A stretch of 64,000 nt of DNA from an uncultured Pelagibacteraceae bacterium (GTDB lineage: Bacteria; Pseudomonadota; Alphaproteobacteria; Pelagibacterales; Pelagibacteraceae), in contig CACEOC010000001.1 in the NCBI GenBank assembly GCA_902561075.1, positions 1 to 64,000 on the forward strand, in the 5' to 3' direction. The notes below the pieces were generated by a model, which was not told where the DNA came from, did not search any database, and saw only the letters and a program-made list of their open reading frames with translations. Position 1 is the stretch's first letter. The number at the start of each line of letters is the position of its first letter. This document shows positions 7,551 through 16,476 of this stretch, piece after piece. A program made the translations under genes and the position numbers.

Positions 7551-8256
7551 CAGTTAGATTATAAAACTCTTCTATGTTAACTAAATTAAGATAATTTTTA
7601 TAATTATTGTAATAATCTACGTATTTTAATGATTTAAAATTTTTATTATCAATTTTTAAAGGATTATCATTTAATTTATTTGTTATCATACCAATTCCAT
7701 TGTCAAAATTTCCAACATAAGTTCTAATATTTTCATATGTTCTAAATTCTACAACTGCTTTCCAAACATCTCCATTCCATTTTCTTTGAGCCCTTGGGCA
7801 AGCTTGATCATAATAAGTGAGCGGAAAACAATCATGAAATAAAATGATGCCCTTTTCATTTAAACATTTTAAAGAATTAATAATATCTTTTCTCACTTGC
7901 TCATATCTATGTAAACCATCAACAAAAATTAAATCAAATTTTTTTGTATTCGAAATAAAAAATTTATCACTTGTCATTCTATGTGTCCCACCACTTACAG
8001 GATCAACGCCAATTTTATTTTCTATTTTTACTTGAGAAAACACTTCATTTTGATCACATCCAATTTCTAAATATTTTTTTAAACTATATTTTTTTATTAA
8101 ATTCTGAATAACATCTAAACGGTGTATCTTGTCGTTGTAAATATTTTGCTTGTCTATATCTTTTTTAAAATTCTCTCCAAAAAAACTGTGATATATTTTA
8201 ACTAACTTTAGATAGTTTTTACTTGTAATTAGCCTGTAAATTTTTTTGTTCATCAA
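7540..8256 (-). CDS. Class I SAM-dependent methyltransferase (Methyltransf_24 type)
   Basis: A 238-aa protein with a SAM-binding YLEIGCDQNEVF near residue 64, IGVDPVSGGT near 84, FDLIFVDGLHRYEQV near 108, and FHDCFPLT near 142. The DGLH and FHDC pattern is typical of the methyltransferase-24 group often found in polysaccharide loci, where members methylate sugars or act on unknown small molecules. It is followed by a GT2 gene with an 11-base overlap and preceded by a 60-aa membrane protein gene after one base, so the three probably form one transcript. The acceptor is unknown. Confidence 0.85.
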   Translation of the reverse strand: MMNKKIYRLITSKNYLKLVKIYHSFFGENFKKDIDKQNIYNDKIHRLDVIQNLIKKYSLKKYLEIGCDQNEVFSQVKIENKIGVDPVSGGTHRMTSDKFFISNTKKFDLIFVDGLHRYEQVRKDIINSLKCLNEKGIILFHDCFPLTYYDQACPRAQRKWNGDVWKAVVEFRTYENIRTYVGNFDNGIGMITNKLNDNPLKIDNKNFKSLKYVDYYNNYKNYLNLVNIEEFYNLTDER

Positions 8257-8257
8257 T

Positions 8258-8440
8258 TTAGGATGCTATATATTTTATCAAATAATATAATATACCAGTA
8301 ATAAGAGTTGCAATCGAAAATCCTGCAAAAAATAAATTATATATAATTTTTTTGTCTTTATAATTGGTTTTTAAATAGATATATATTTGTGTGTATATAC
8401 CTACTATCGCGATACTTAATAATATATCTGTTGGATTCAT
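8258..8440 (-). CDS. Small two-helix membrane protein, unknown
   Basis: A 60-aa protein with two predicted transmembrane helices (about residues 6-24 and 36-57) separated by a short lysine-rich loop (KTNYKDKK). No family is recognised. Position favours a real gene: it fills the space between TldE and the methyltransferase gene with 3- and 1-base gaps, on the same strand. It could be a small accessory membrane protein of the polysaccharide or TldDE genes, but nothing in the sequence shows which. Confidence 0.6.
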   Translation of the reverse strand: MNPTDILLSIAIVGIYTQIYIYLKTNYKDKKIIYNLFFAGFSIATLITGILYYLIKYIAS

Positions 8441-8443
8441 TTT

Positions 8444-9787
8444 TTATTTCCCTCCAACAGTTATTCCTGTAATTAACATTGAAGGTGAGTTTGTAGAATA
8501 ATTAAATTCCAAATCATTTGCTAAGGTAATATTTTTAAACATCTCATTAAAATTACCTGCAATCGTAATCTCGCTTACAGGGTAAGCAAGCTCTCCATTT
8601 TCGATCATCATGCCAGAGGCTCCAACAGAATAGTCACCTGTTATAATATTTGCACCTCTTCCGATTGTTTCATTAATAAAAAGTATTTTCTTTCCAGATT
8701 TAATCAGATCTTCAAAAGGAACTTTACCATTTTCGAAATATAAATTTGTTGTACCACTAGACCTACCATTTGATTGTCTGTTTATTTTTCTACCATTATA
8801 AGTATCAATTAAATAATCCATTAATGTACCATCTTTAACTAATTCTAGTTCTTTTATTCTTATACCTTCGCTATCAAAATATCTTGATCCATTTCCTTTT
8901 ATTATATTACCTTTATCAATTATATTGATTGAATTATCAAAAATTTTTTTGTTAAGCTTATCTTTTAAAAATGTAGTACCTTTAGCAATAGCACTTGAGC
9001 TTATAGAACTTGCAAAATTTGATAAAAAATTTTTGGAAATTCTTTTATCAAAAACAATATCAAATTTGTCACTTTTAATTTTTTTTGGATTTAATTTATC
9101 TATTGCTTTTTTTGCAGCGTTTGAACCAATCTGCTCTGGTTTAAGAAGATCATCATAATAACGCTTTGAGGTATACTCGTAATCTCTTTCCATGCTGCCA
9201 TTACTTTTCGACACAACTTCACAATAAGCCGTAAATTGAGATGTTTTATAACCATCCATAAACCCATTTGAATTTGCTAATATGAAATTTGATTTTGTTT
9301 CACTAAAAGCTGAACCATTAGTATTTACAATTTTTTCATTGGAAAATGCCTTTTCTTCAGCTGCTTTTATAAAATTAATTTTTTTTTCATTATCTAAATG
9401 AGTTTCATCAAATAATTTTAAATCTTTAGCACCTTTAAAATGAAGATCTTTGTCGGGCAAAGAATTAAATTCATCCTCTGGTGTGACCTTGGTCGCATCA
9501 ATACATCTTTTGACAAGTGTATTAATATTTTTTTCTTTAAGATTAGAAGATGAAATAGAAGCTTTCTTTTTTCCGATATAAGTTGTTAATGTTAATCCTA
9601 AATTATCAGATCTTTCAGATCCATCAATTTTTCTATTTCTTATGTTGACATTTTCTGAAACCGAATTCATAACCAACACACTTGCATCTGAAGAGCCAAG
9701 TTCTTTAGATTTAGTCAAACAAATATCAGCTAAATTTTTTAGATAACCGTCTTCTTTGATCATTAAACTAGATTTGTGTTCCACCAA
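8444..9787 (-). CDS. pmbA: TldE/PmbA metalloprotease-family subunit
   Basis: A 447-aa member of the PmbA/TldE (U62) family. The C-terminal block GDYSVGASGMMIENGELAYPV is characteristic, as is the NGRSSGTTN stretch near residue 340. Unlike TldD it lacks an HExxxH zinc motif. TldE forms a heterodimer with TldD that degrades unfolded peptides and, in E. coli, removes the microcin B17 leader and CcdA antitoxin. It overlaps the end of tldD by 20 bases on the same strand, consistent with coupled translation and an equimolar complex. No ribosomal peptide precursor was recognised nearby. Confidence 0.93.
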   Translation of the reverse strand: MVEHKSSLMIKEDGYLKNLADICLTKSKELGSSDASVLVMNSVSENVNIRNRKIDGSERSDNLGLTLTTYIGKKKASISSSNLKEKNINTLVKRCIDATKVTPEDEFNSLPDKDLHFKGAKDLKLFDETHLDNEKKINFIKAAEEKAFSNEKIVNTNGSAFSETKSNFILANSNGFMDGYKTSQFTAYCEVVSKSNGSMERDYEYTSKRYYDDLLKPEQIGSNAAKKAIDKLNPKKIKSDKFDIVFDKRISKNFLSNFASSISSSAIAKGTTFLKDKLNKKIFDNSINIIDKGNIIKGNGSRYFDSEGIRIKELELVKDGTLMDYLIDTYNGRKINRQSNGRSSGTTNLYFENGKVPFEDLIKSGKKILFINETIGRGANIITGDYSVGASGMMIENGELAYPVSEITIAGNFNEMFKNITLANDLEFNYSTNSPSMLITGITVGGK

Positions 9788-11180
9788 TAGTCATTTTATC
9801 TATTAACAAAGATGGTTGACCAACACCAACGGGAACTCCTTGACCTGCTTTACCACAAGTACCAATACCAGGGTCCAACATCATATCGTTACCAACCATC
9901 AAAACTTCTTTAAGAGAAGATGGACCATCACCTATTAATGTAGCTCCTTTTAAAGGGGAACCAATTTTTCCATTTATAATTTCATATGCCTCTGTACAAT
10001 TAAATACAAATTTTCCTGATGTAATATCTACCTGACCTCCTCCAAAACTCACTGCGAATATCCCTTTATCTACGCTTTTAATCATTTCCTCTTGTGTATT
10101 ATTGCCATTCAACATGATTGTATTTCTCATTCTAGGCATAACTATATGTTTGTAGCTTTCTCTTCTTCCATTGCCGGTTGACTTAGTATTCATTAATCTA
10201 GCATTTAATCTATCTTGCATGAAGTTTTTTAAAATACCATTCTCAATTAAAACAGTTTTTTCTGTTGGAGTACCTTCATCATCAATATTTAAACTTCCTC
10301 TTCTATTATCTAATGTTCCATCATCAATTATCGTAACTCCCTCACTTGCAACTTTTTTGCCAACTAAATCATGAAATACTGATGTTTTCTTTCTATTAAA
10401 GTCTCCTTCCAAACCATGACCAACTGCTTCATGGATAAGTATTGCTGGCCACCCAGGGCCTAAAACGACCTTCATTTCTCCTGCAGGCGAGGGTTTGCTA
10501 TCGAGATTTGTTGTTGCTATTCTAAACGCTTCATCACAAACCTTTTTCCAATTCTGATTTTTTAAATAAACATCATAAGATTGTCTGCCTCCAACTCCGT
10601 ATACACCTGTTTCTTTTCTTCCATTTTTTTCGACCATAACAGATACATTGAATCTAACTAATGGTCTTTCATCATTTAATAGTTGTCCTCCGGATCTTAA
10701 AATTTCAATATTTTTTTTTTCTCCTAAAAAATTTGCAGTTACTTGTTTTACAGAACTATCTAATGAACGAGCATAATTGTTAATGTCATTTAGAATGTCA
10801 ATTTTTGACTTAAGTGACTTTTCTTCTACTGGATCAATGTCGTTATAAAATTTTTGGTTAGTATTCTTGATTTCTGTGTTGTAGGTACCCCTTTTACCTT
10901 TAAGAGATGACTTAAGGTTTTGACTGGAATTTTTTAGTGACTTATCAGAGATTTCATTTGAATGGGAGTATGCTACTACGTCTCCTGTTACAGCTCTAAA
11001 ACCGTAACCAAGGTCAGTTGAGTAGTCCGAACTTTTAATTTTATTATCATCCAAAATTATTGTTTCAGATTTAGTATCTTCAAGATAAAGTTCTCCGTCG
11101 TCACAACTTTGAAGTGTGTCGTCTACTATTTGCTTAGCTTTTTCAAATGTTAATTCAGAATTTTTTAGAAATTTTGACAT
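9768..11180 (-). CDS. tldD: TldD zinc metalloprotease subunit
   Basis: A 470-aa member of the TldD (U62) family. The HEAVGH zinc motif lies near residue 250 within ILIHEAVGHGLEGDF, and the third ligand region is the GTCGKAGQGVPV block near the C-terminus. It is the catalytic partner of TldE. Together they form a cytoplasmic peptidase chamber acting on extended peptides. Length is normal for the family (about 480). It is the first gene of the tldD-tldE pair. The 107 bases upstream, shared with the divergent TPR gene, must hold the promoter, but no clear promoter motif is seen. Confidence 0.95.
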   Translation of the reverse strand: MSKFLKNSELTFEKAKQIVDDTLQSCDDGELYLEDTKSETIILDDNKIKSSDYSTDLGYGFRAVTGDVVAYSHSNEISDKSLKNSSQNLKSSLKGKRGTYNTEIKNTNQKFYNDIDPVEEKSLKSKIDILNDINNYARSLDSSVKQVTANFLGEKKNIEILRSGGQLLNDERPLVRFNVSVMVEKNGRKETGVYGVGGRQSYDVYLKNQNWKKVCDEAFRIATTNLDSKPSPAGEMKVVLGPGWPAILIHEAVGHGLEGDFNRKKTSVFHDLVGKKVASEGVTIIDDGTLDNRRGSLNIDDEGTPTEKTVLIENGILKNFMQDRLNARLMNTKSTGNGRRESYKHIVMPRMRNTIMLNGNNTQEEMIKSVDKGIFAVSFGGGQVDITSGKFVFNCTEAYEIINGKIGSPLKGATLIGDGPSSLKEVLMVGNDMMLDPGIGTCGKAGQGVPVGVGQPSLLIDKMTIGGTQI

Positions 11181-11287
11181 ATTTTAATGTAATTAATAAC
11201 AAAAAATAATTAATCAACCATAAATTTAGCACAGTTACTAAAAAATATTTATAATAATACAAGAAAATTAAAGTTTAAAACTATTTT

Positions 11288-12610
11288 ATGACAACCTCTA
11301 GAGATGATAATGTAAAACAGCTTGTAGTCGAATTTCAAAATGGTGAATTTTCCAAATGTGAAAAAGAAGCGATTTCTTTATTAGAACATTATAAAGATGA
11401 TTACTTTTTATATAATTTTTTAGGACTTTGTCAGTATAAATTAAAAAAATTTAGTCAATCAATAACAACGTATAAAAGTGCGATTAACATTAAAAAAGAC
11501 TATCCCGAAGCTTTAAACAATTTAGGAAGTTCTTTAATTGAAATCGGCAAATTAGAGGAAGCAAAAGAATGTTTTGTAAAAGCTATAAATATTAAACCAG
11601 ATTATCTTGTTTCATTAAATAATTTAGCTGGAACTTACTATGATTTAGCTGAATACGATAGTGCACTAAATTCATACAATAATGTTTTGAAAATTAACCC
11701 TAAATTTCCAGAAGTTGAAGATAATATATTAAGAATTTTAACTTTTTTTGATCCTAAAAATTCCAATCTAAACAATATTACGAAGGCAAATTTTTTACTA
11801 AAGAATGTAAAACTTAAAATTAATTTAGATGAAAAAATAGAAAACAATGAATTATTTAATTTTTATAAAAAGTGTAATCTGATTTTAAAAGAAAACTATA
11901 AAATTGATAATTTTAAATTATCTCAAGCATGGAGAAGGAATAAAATCGATTTAAATTGTAAAAGACACTTTCAGGTTTTTTGGGGAACAAATGCGATTCC
12001 TAAATATTGTTTTGAATGTTATAAATTACAGTTCACTTTAAAAACCGTCACAGATTTAATCAAATTATATTTTCTTTTTGATAACATAAATCTAAAAAAC
12101 AATAATATTAGAAAATGCTTTGTTGAAATGAGATCGATAGCAAAAGGTGTATATAAAGGTTTAATTTATTGTAAAGGTATAGAGGAAGCACAAGAGATAA
12201 AAAAAATAATTGAACCTAAGGTAATTAGTTTTTTTAACAATAAGGTAATAATTAAATTTAAAAGAGGCTGTACAGAATTTGGGGAAGCACACCCAAATTT
12301 TAAAGAAATTAATAAACAATCAATAAATTTCATGAATTATCCAGAAGAATGGCAAAAAAAAGAGAGTTTGATAGATAAAAATATTCCTTCAAAAAACAGG
12401 TTAAATTCAAAAATTTTAACTGATTCATTAAATGGAATAAACATTAATGATTTTTTAACAATAAAAAATTGGATTATTTATGCAAAACTAATTGGAGACA
12501 ATAGCTATACAAACTTTGATGCAGAAATAGAGATTTCAGAATTTATGAAAAAAGAAATGCAGGATCAAATAGAAAATAAGAATTACGAATTTAAGGAAAT
12601 AAATAATTAA
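11288..12610 (+). CDS. TPR protein with uncharacterised cysteine-bearing C-terminal domain
   Basis: A 440-aa protein. Residues about 1-150 form tandem tetratricopeptide repeats (A-LNNLGSSLIEIGKLEEA-type units near 75 and 110). The C-terminal 270 residues are a separate domain with RHFQVFWGTNAIPKYCFECYK near 230 (a CFEC pair) and a later RGCTEFGEAHPNF segment. I know this kind of C-terminal domain only as an uncharacterised module in marine bacteria, often attached to TPRs. No signal peptide is present. It is divergent from tldD and converges on a small membrane protein gene with a 4-base overlap. The function is unknown; TPRs suggest a protein-binding part. Confidence 0.75.
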   Translation: MTTSRDDNVKQLVVEFQNGEFSKCEKEAISLLEHYKDDYFLYNFLGLCQYKLKKFSQSITTYKSAINIKKDYPEALNNLGSSLIEIGKLEEAKECFVKAINIKPDYLVSLNNLAGTYYDLAEYDSALNSYNNVLKINPKFPEVEDNILRILTFFDPKNSNLNNITKANFLLKNVKLKINLDEKIENNELFNFYKKCNLILKENYKIDNFKLSQAWRRNKIDLNCKRHFQVFWGTNAIPKYCFECYKLQFTLKTVTDLIKLYFLFDNINLKNNNIRKCFVEMRSIAKGVYKGLIYCKGIEEAQEIKKIIEPKVISFFNNKVIIKFKRGCTEFGEAHPNFKEINKQSINFMNYPEEWQKKESLIDKNIPSKNRLNSKILTDSLNGININDFLTIKNWIIYAKLIGDNSYTNFDAEIEISEFMKKEMQDQIENKNYEFKEINN

Positions 12611-12816
12611 AATGTGCTTATTAAACCCAAACTTATAATAAGTAAACCTATTAAACTAAAGACTATAATTGTATTTAATTTTTGTTTTTTTTCGCTAGCT
12701 CTTACCCTGTTTAATAAAATATTTATATCTACAGTATTTTTGTCACTTAATTTAAATGTTTGATTTTTAATTTCAGTTTCTTGTAAATTATTTAGCTTTT
12801 CTTCTTTGGATATCAT
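12607..12816 (-). CDS. Small tail-anchored membrane protein, unknown
   Basis: A 69-aa protein with a charged, partly helical N-terminal 48 residues and one C-terminal hydrophobic segment (IIVFSLIGLLIISLGL) reaching almost to the end. This is a tail-anchor architecture with the bulk in the cytoplasm. Its stop overlaps the convergent TPR gene by 4 bases. No family is recognised. Support comes from the sensible topology and the absence of any other gene in the space. Confidence 0.55.
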   Translation of the reverse strand: MISKEEKLNNLQETEIKNQTFKLSDKNTVDINILLNRVRASEKKQKLNTIIVFSLIGLLIISLGLISTF

Positions 12817-12907
12817 AAATTTAAAAAAGTTATTTAACTATTAAAAATACGTAAATACAAATAAATTTTTTTGCACTTTAGAACTAATATAATATAATAA
12901 TAATATT

Positions 12908-15349
12908 TTAAATATTTTTATAATTGTTGTTTTTTAAGGGTTTTGTGATTAATTCGGCTTTAAATTTTGACTTTTCAATCTCTATATAAATATTTTTGCC
13001 TTTTAAAGTATCGAAGGTATTTCCAGAATTTACATAACCAAATGTTAGATTTTTATTAAAATTAAAAGAATAATTTCCTGAAGTTGTTCTTCCTATTATA
13101 TTGTTATCTAAATATATTGGCTCATCGTGTAATATTAATGGTAGTCCAGGATTAGCCTCTTTTAATACAAACATCATTAACCGTTTGTCTATTTTTTTAT
13201 CTTTAATCTTTAGCAATGAGTTTTTTCCGATAAAATTTGAATTTTTTTTGAAACTTATTGCAAAACTTAGACCTGCTTGAAATTGATTTTCCTCTGGAGA
13301 AATATCGTGGCCCCAATGTAAAAAGCCGCTTTCCATCCTCATTGTATCTAATGCATGCATACCACAATTTGAAATATTAAATTTTTTACCCTCATCTATT
13401 AAAATTTCATAAATTTGTTTAGCATGTCTAAATTCTCCATAAATTTCATATCCTAACTCTCCTACATATGACAATCGTTGTATCCAAACATTTAAGTTAT
13501 TAATATTTATTTTTTTTCCAAAAGAAAATTTTAATTTATTGTTTGATAAATTTTCTTTCGAAATATTTTGGATTAATTCCCTGCTCTTAGGACCAAATAA
13601 ACCAAATACACAATAATCATCAGTTACATCAATTAAATCAATTTTTGAATTTAAATATTTTTTTATATGAAATTTATCTCTTTCTCTTGTAGCAGCTGAG
13701 CTAATTATTCTAAAATAATCTTTATCCAAACATACAACAGTTACATCTGTCTCGATGCCCCCATCCTCGTTTAACATCTGTGTATATACACATTTACCTT
13801 TCTCATTTTGAATATTTGCAGAACAAATTCTCTGCAATTCATCATGTGCGCTATCCCCTCTTAGCTCAAATTTAGAGAATGGAGTTAAATCAAATATACC
13901 TACATTTTTTAAACAGTTTTTTGTTTCATACTCAACAGATGGGTACCAATTTTGATAGTTATAACTAAATTTATATTCAGCTTTACCAGAGTTTTTTGAA
14001 AACCACATTGGTCTTTCATATCCACCTGAAACTCCAAAACAAGCACCAGCATCTTTTAGTAGATCGTGATGAGGTAATAATTTAATATTTCTAGATGTTT
14101 TGTGCTGTTTGTATGGCCAATGCATTCCATATAGATCTCCTAGAGTTTCAGTTACTCTATTTTTGATAAAGTCAATATTGGAATGGAATTTCTGAAACCT
14201 TTTTATGTCATAGCTAAAAATATCTTCATTAATATGTCCATTCATCATCCATTCAGCAGTAACTTTACCAACTCCGCCAGCACTTGCAATTCCAATACTA
14301 TTTAAACCACAACAAACAAAAAAATTTTTAACTTCAGGAACTTCACCTAATAAACTGTTTGTGTCAGGGGTAAAAGACTCTGGACCAGCAAAAAATTTTC
14401 TAATTCCTGTTTGTTCTAAAACAGGAAATCTTCGCATGCATGCTTTTAAATATGGTTCAAAGTGATCAAGATTTTCAGGAAATTCTCCAAAAGAAAAATC
14501 TTCTGGTACTTTGTTAGTCTTGTTAAAAGCAGGAATAGATTTGCCTTCAAAAATTCCTAAAAGTAATTTTCCAGCATCTTCTTTAAAATATGTTCGGCTA
14601 TCAAAATCTCTTACTACAGGTAAATTTTTTGGAACTTCTTTAATAGGTTCAGTAATTACATAAAAATGTTCTGCTGGATATAATGGAATACTTACACCTA
14701 TTTTTTCACCTATTTGTCTTGACCACATACCAGTAGCTAAAACAATATATTCACATTCTATTTTTTCTCCGTTAACAACGATCCCTTCAATTCTTTTATT
14801 TTTTATGATGATATCTTCAACTGGAGAATCTTCGAAAATCTTGGCGCCTTCCGCTTTTGCTGCTTTAGCAAGTAAATGTGTAATACCGGAAGGATCACCA
14901 GATCCATCTCCTGGCATATATATTCCACCTAATAAGTCATCTGTTTTAATTAAAGGTATTTTTTCTTTAATTTGTTCTTTTGTTAATACTTTTACATCAA
15001 AATCATAAAGTTGTGCTGTCGTGGCTTGTCTTTTTAGTTCTTGCCATCTTCCCTCCTCTTGTGCGATTGATAATGCTCCATTTAGACGAAGACCTGCCGA
15101 GTGATCTACCTTTTTTTCAAGCTCTTTATATAAATCTAAAGAATATTTTCTTATTTTAGTTATTGTAGCAGATGGACCAATCTGACTTACCAACCCAGCA
15201 GCATGCCACGTTGTACCAGAAGTTAGTTTATCTCTTTCTAAAAGAATTACATCTTTCCAGCCAAATTTTGCTAAATGATACGCACAGGAGCAACCAACCA
15301 CACCACCGCCAATTACTATTACTTTTGCAGAACTTGGGATTTTATTCAT
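12908..15349 (-). CDS. FAD-dependent dehydrogenase with GcvT domain (dimethylglycine/sarcosine dehydrogenase-like)
   Basis: An 813-aa protein. An N-terminal DAO-type FAD domain shows VIVIGGGVVGCSCAYHL and GTTWHAAGL; the His of WHAAGL is the covalent-FAD site in dimethylglycine dehydrogenases. FAO-type middle residues and a folate-binding GcvT/aminomethyltransferase domain follow from about residue 430. The family oxidatively demethylates N-methyl amines and passes the methyl group to tetrahydrofolate. It sits 2 bases after alanine dehydrogenase on the same strand and next to an omega-aminotransferase and a taurine-type importer. A substrate such as N-methyltaurine, dimethylglycine or sarcosine is therefore possible; which one is not visible in the sequence. 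Confidence 0.9.
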   Translation of the reverse strand: MNKIPSSAKVIVIGGGVVGCSCAYHLAKFGWKDVILLERDKLTSGTTWHAAGLVSQIGPSATITKIRKYSLDLYKELEKKVDHSAGLRLNGALSIAQEEGRWQELKRQATTAQLYDFDVKVLTKEQIKEKIPLIKTDDLLGGIYMPGDGSGDPSGITHLLAKAAKAEGAKIFEDSPVEDIIIKNKRIEGIVVNGEKIECEYIVLATGMWSRQIGEKIGVSIPLYPAEHFYVITEPIKEVPKNLPVVRDFDSRTYFKEDAGKLLLGIFEGKSIPAFNKTNKVPEDFSFGEFPENLDHFEPYLKACMRRFPVLEQTGIRKFFAGPESFTPDTNSLLGEVPEVKNFFVCCGLNSIGIASAGGVGKVTAEWMMNGHINEDIFSYDIKRFQKFHSNIDFIKNRVTETLGDLYGMHWPYKQHKTSRNIKLLPHHDLLKDAGACFGVSGGYERPMWFSKNSGKAEYKFSYNYQNWYPSVEYETKNCLKNVGIFDLTPFSKFELRGDSAHDELQRICSANIQNEKGKCVYTQMLNEDGGIETDVTVVCLDKDYFRIISSAATRERDKFHIKKYLNSKIDLIDVTDDYCVFGLFGPKSRELIQNISKENLSNNKLKFSFGKKININNLNVWIQRLSYVGELGYEIYGEFRHAKQIYEILIDEGKKFNISNCGMHALDTMRMESGFLHWGHDISPEENQFQAGLSFAISFKKNSNFIGKNSLLKIKDKKIDKRLMMFVLKEANPGLPLILHDEPIYLDNNIIGRTTSGNYSFNFNKNLTFGYVNSGNTFDTLKGKNIYIEIEKSKFKAELITKPLKNNNYKNI

Positions 15350-15351
15350 TT

Positions 15352-16467
15352 TTAATTTAAAGCTTCAGCAGGAGAAAGAAATTTGTGTCCAAAAGTATCT
15401 GCCACTGCCTTGTAGGTAACATTACCTTTACAAACATTTAATCCAGCCAAAAAATTTGGGTCATCTTTTAGAGCTTTTTGATAGCCGTCCTTAGCTAATT
15501 TATTCAAAAATGGTAATGTTACTTTATTTAAAGCTAGAGTTGATGTCCTAGGGACACCACCTGGCATATTAGCTACACAATAGTGAACTATGTCATCTAC
15601 TATATAAGTTGGGTTTGCGTGAGTAGTTGGTTTACTAGTTTCTACACATCCGCCTTGGTCAATAGCAACATCAACTATTACTGATCCTCTTTTCATTAAT
15701 TTTAACATATCTTTTGTAACCAACTTTGGAGCTTCAGCACCTGGAATTAATACACCACCAACTAAAAGATCTGCCTCTGATATTAGTTTTTTTAAATCTA
15801 TATTGTCTGCTTGTTGAGGAATTATTTTATTTCCAAATTTTTGGGTAAGTTCTTCAAGTCTCTTCTCGGATTTATCTACAATGTGAACTTTTGCCTGCAT
15901 TCCAGTTGCAATATCAGCAGCATTCTCTCCTACAACACCTCCGCCCAAAATTACAACTGTACCACTGTCTACTCCAGGGGCCCCTCCTAATAGTAAACCT
16001 CTACCCTTTTGATTTTTTTCTAAACAATGTGCACCTGCTTGAATAGACATCCTTCCTGCTACAGCACTCATCGGTGCTAATAGTGGTAATCTTCCATTTA
16101 CATCTGTAACAGTTTCATAAGCTATGCAAACACTTTTAGAATTAATCAGTCCTTGTGTTAATTCTTTTGCTGCAGCAAGATGGAAATAAGTAAAAACAAT
16201 TTGATTTTCTTTTATCATCTTAACCTCATTTGAAAGTGGCTCTTTTACTTTTACAATTATATCTGTATCGTAAAATATATCTTCAGACTTATTGACTATT
16301 TTTGCACCCGCGGACGTGTAATGTGCATTCTCAAATCCCGCTTCAAATCCGCAATTATTTTCTACAAAAACTTTATGTCCATTGGATACTAAATCTTTTA
16401 CACTATCAGGGGTTAAACCAACTCTAGTTTCTTGGGGTTTTGTCTCTTTTGGTACACCAATTTTCAT
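15352..16467 (-). CDS. ald: Alanine dehydrogenase
   Basis: A 371-aa protein with the diagnostic start MKIGVPKETK, VKVKEPL near residue 73 (substrate Lys), and FTYFHLAAA near 92 (catalytic His). The NAD loop VILGGGVVGENAADIA lies near 171 and MPGGVPRTST near 299. It converts L-alanine, NAD and water to pyruvate, NADH and ammonia in the cytoplasm. Beside a pyruvate-dependent omega-aminotransferase, its likely job is to regenerate pyruvate from the alanine formed by transamination, as in taurine catabolism. It follows the aminotransferase gene with a 9-base gap on the same strand. Confidence 0.96.
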   Translation of the reverse strand: MKIGVPKETKPQETRVGLTPDSVKDLVSNGHKVFVENNCGFEAGFENAHYTSAGAKIVNKSEDIFYDTDIIVKVKEPLSNEVKMIKENQIVFTYFHLAAAKELTQGLINSKSVCIAYETVTDVNGRLPLLAPMSAVAGRMSIQAGAHCLEKNQKGRGLLLGGAPGVDSGTVVILGGGVVGENAADIATGMQAKVHIVDKSEKRLEELTQKFGNKIIPQQADNIDLKKLISEADLLVGGVLIPGAEAPKLVTKDMLKLMKRGSVIVDVAIDQGGCVETSKPTTHANPTYIVDDIVHYCVANMPGGVPRTSTLALNKVTLPFLNKLAKDGYQKALKDDPNFLAGLNVCKGNVTYKAVADTFGHKFLSPAEALN

Positions 16468-16476
16468 AAATGAAAA

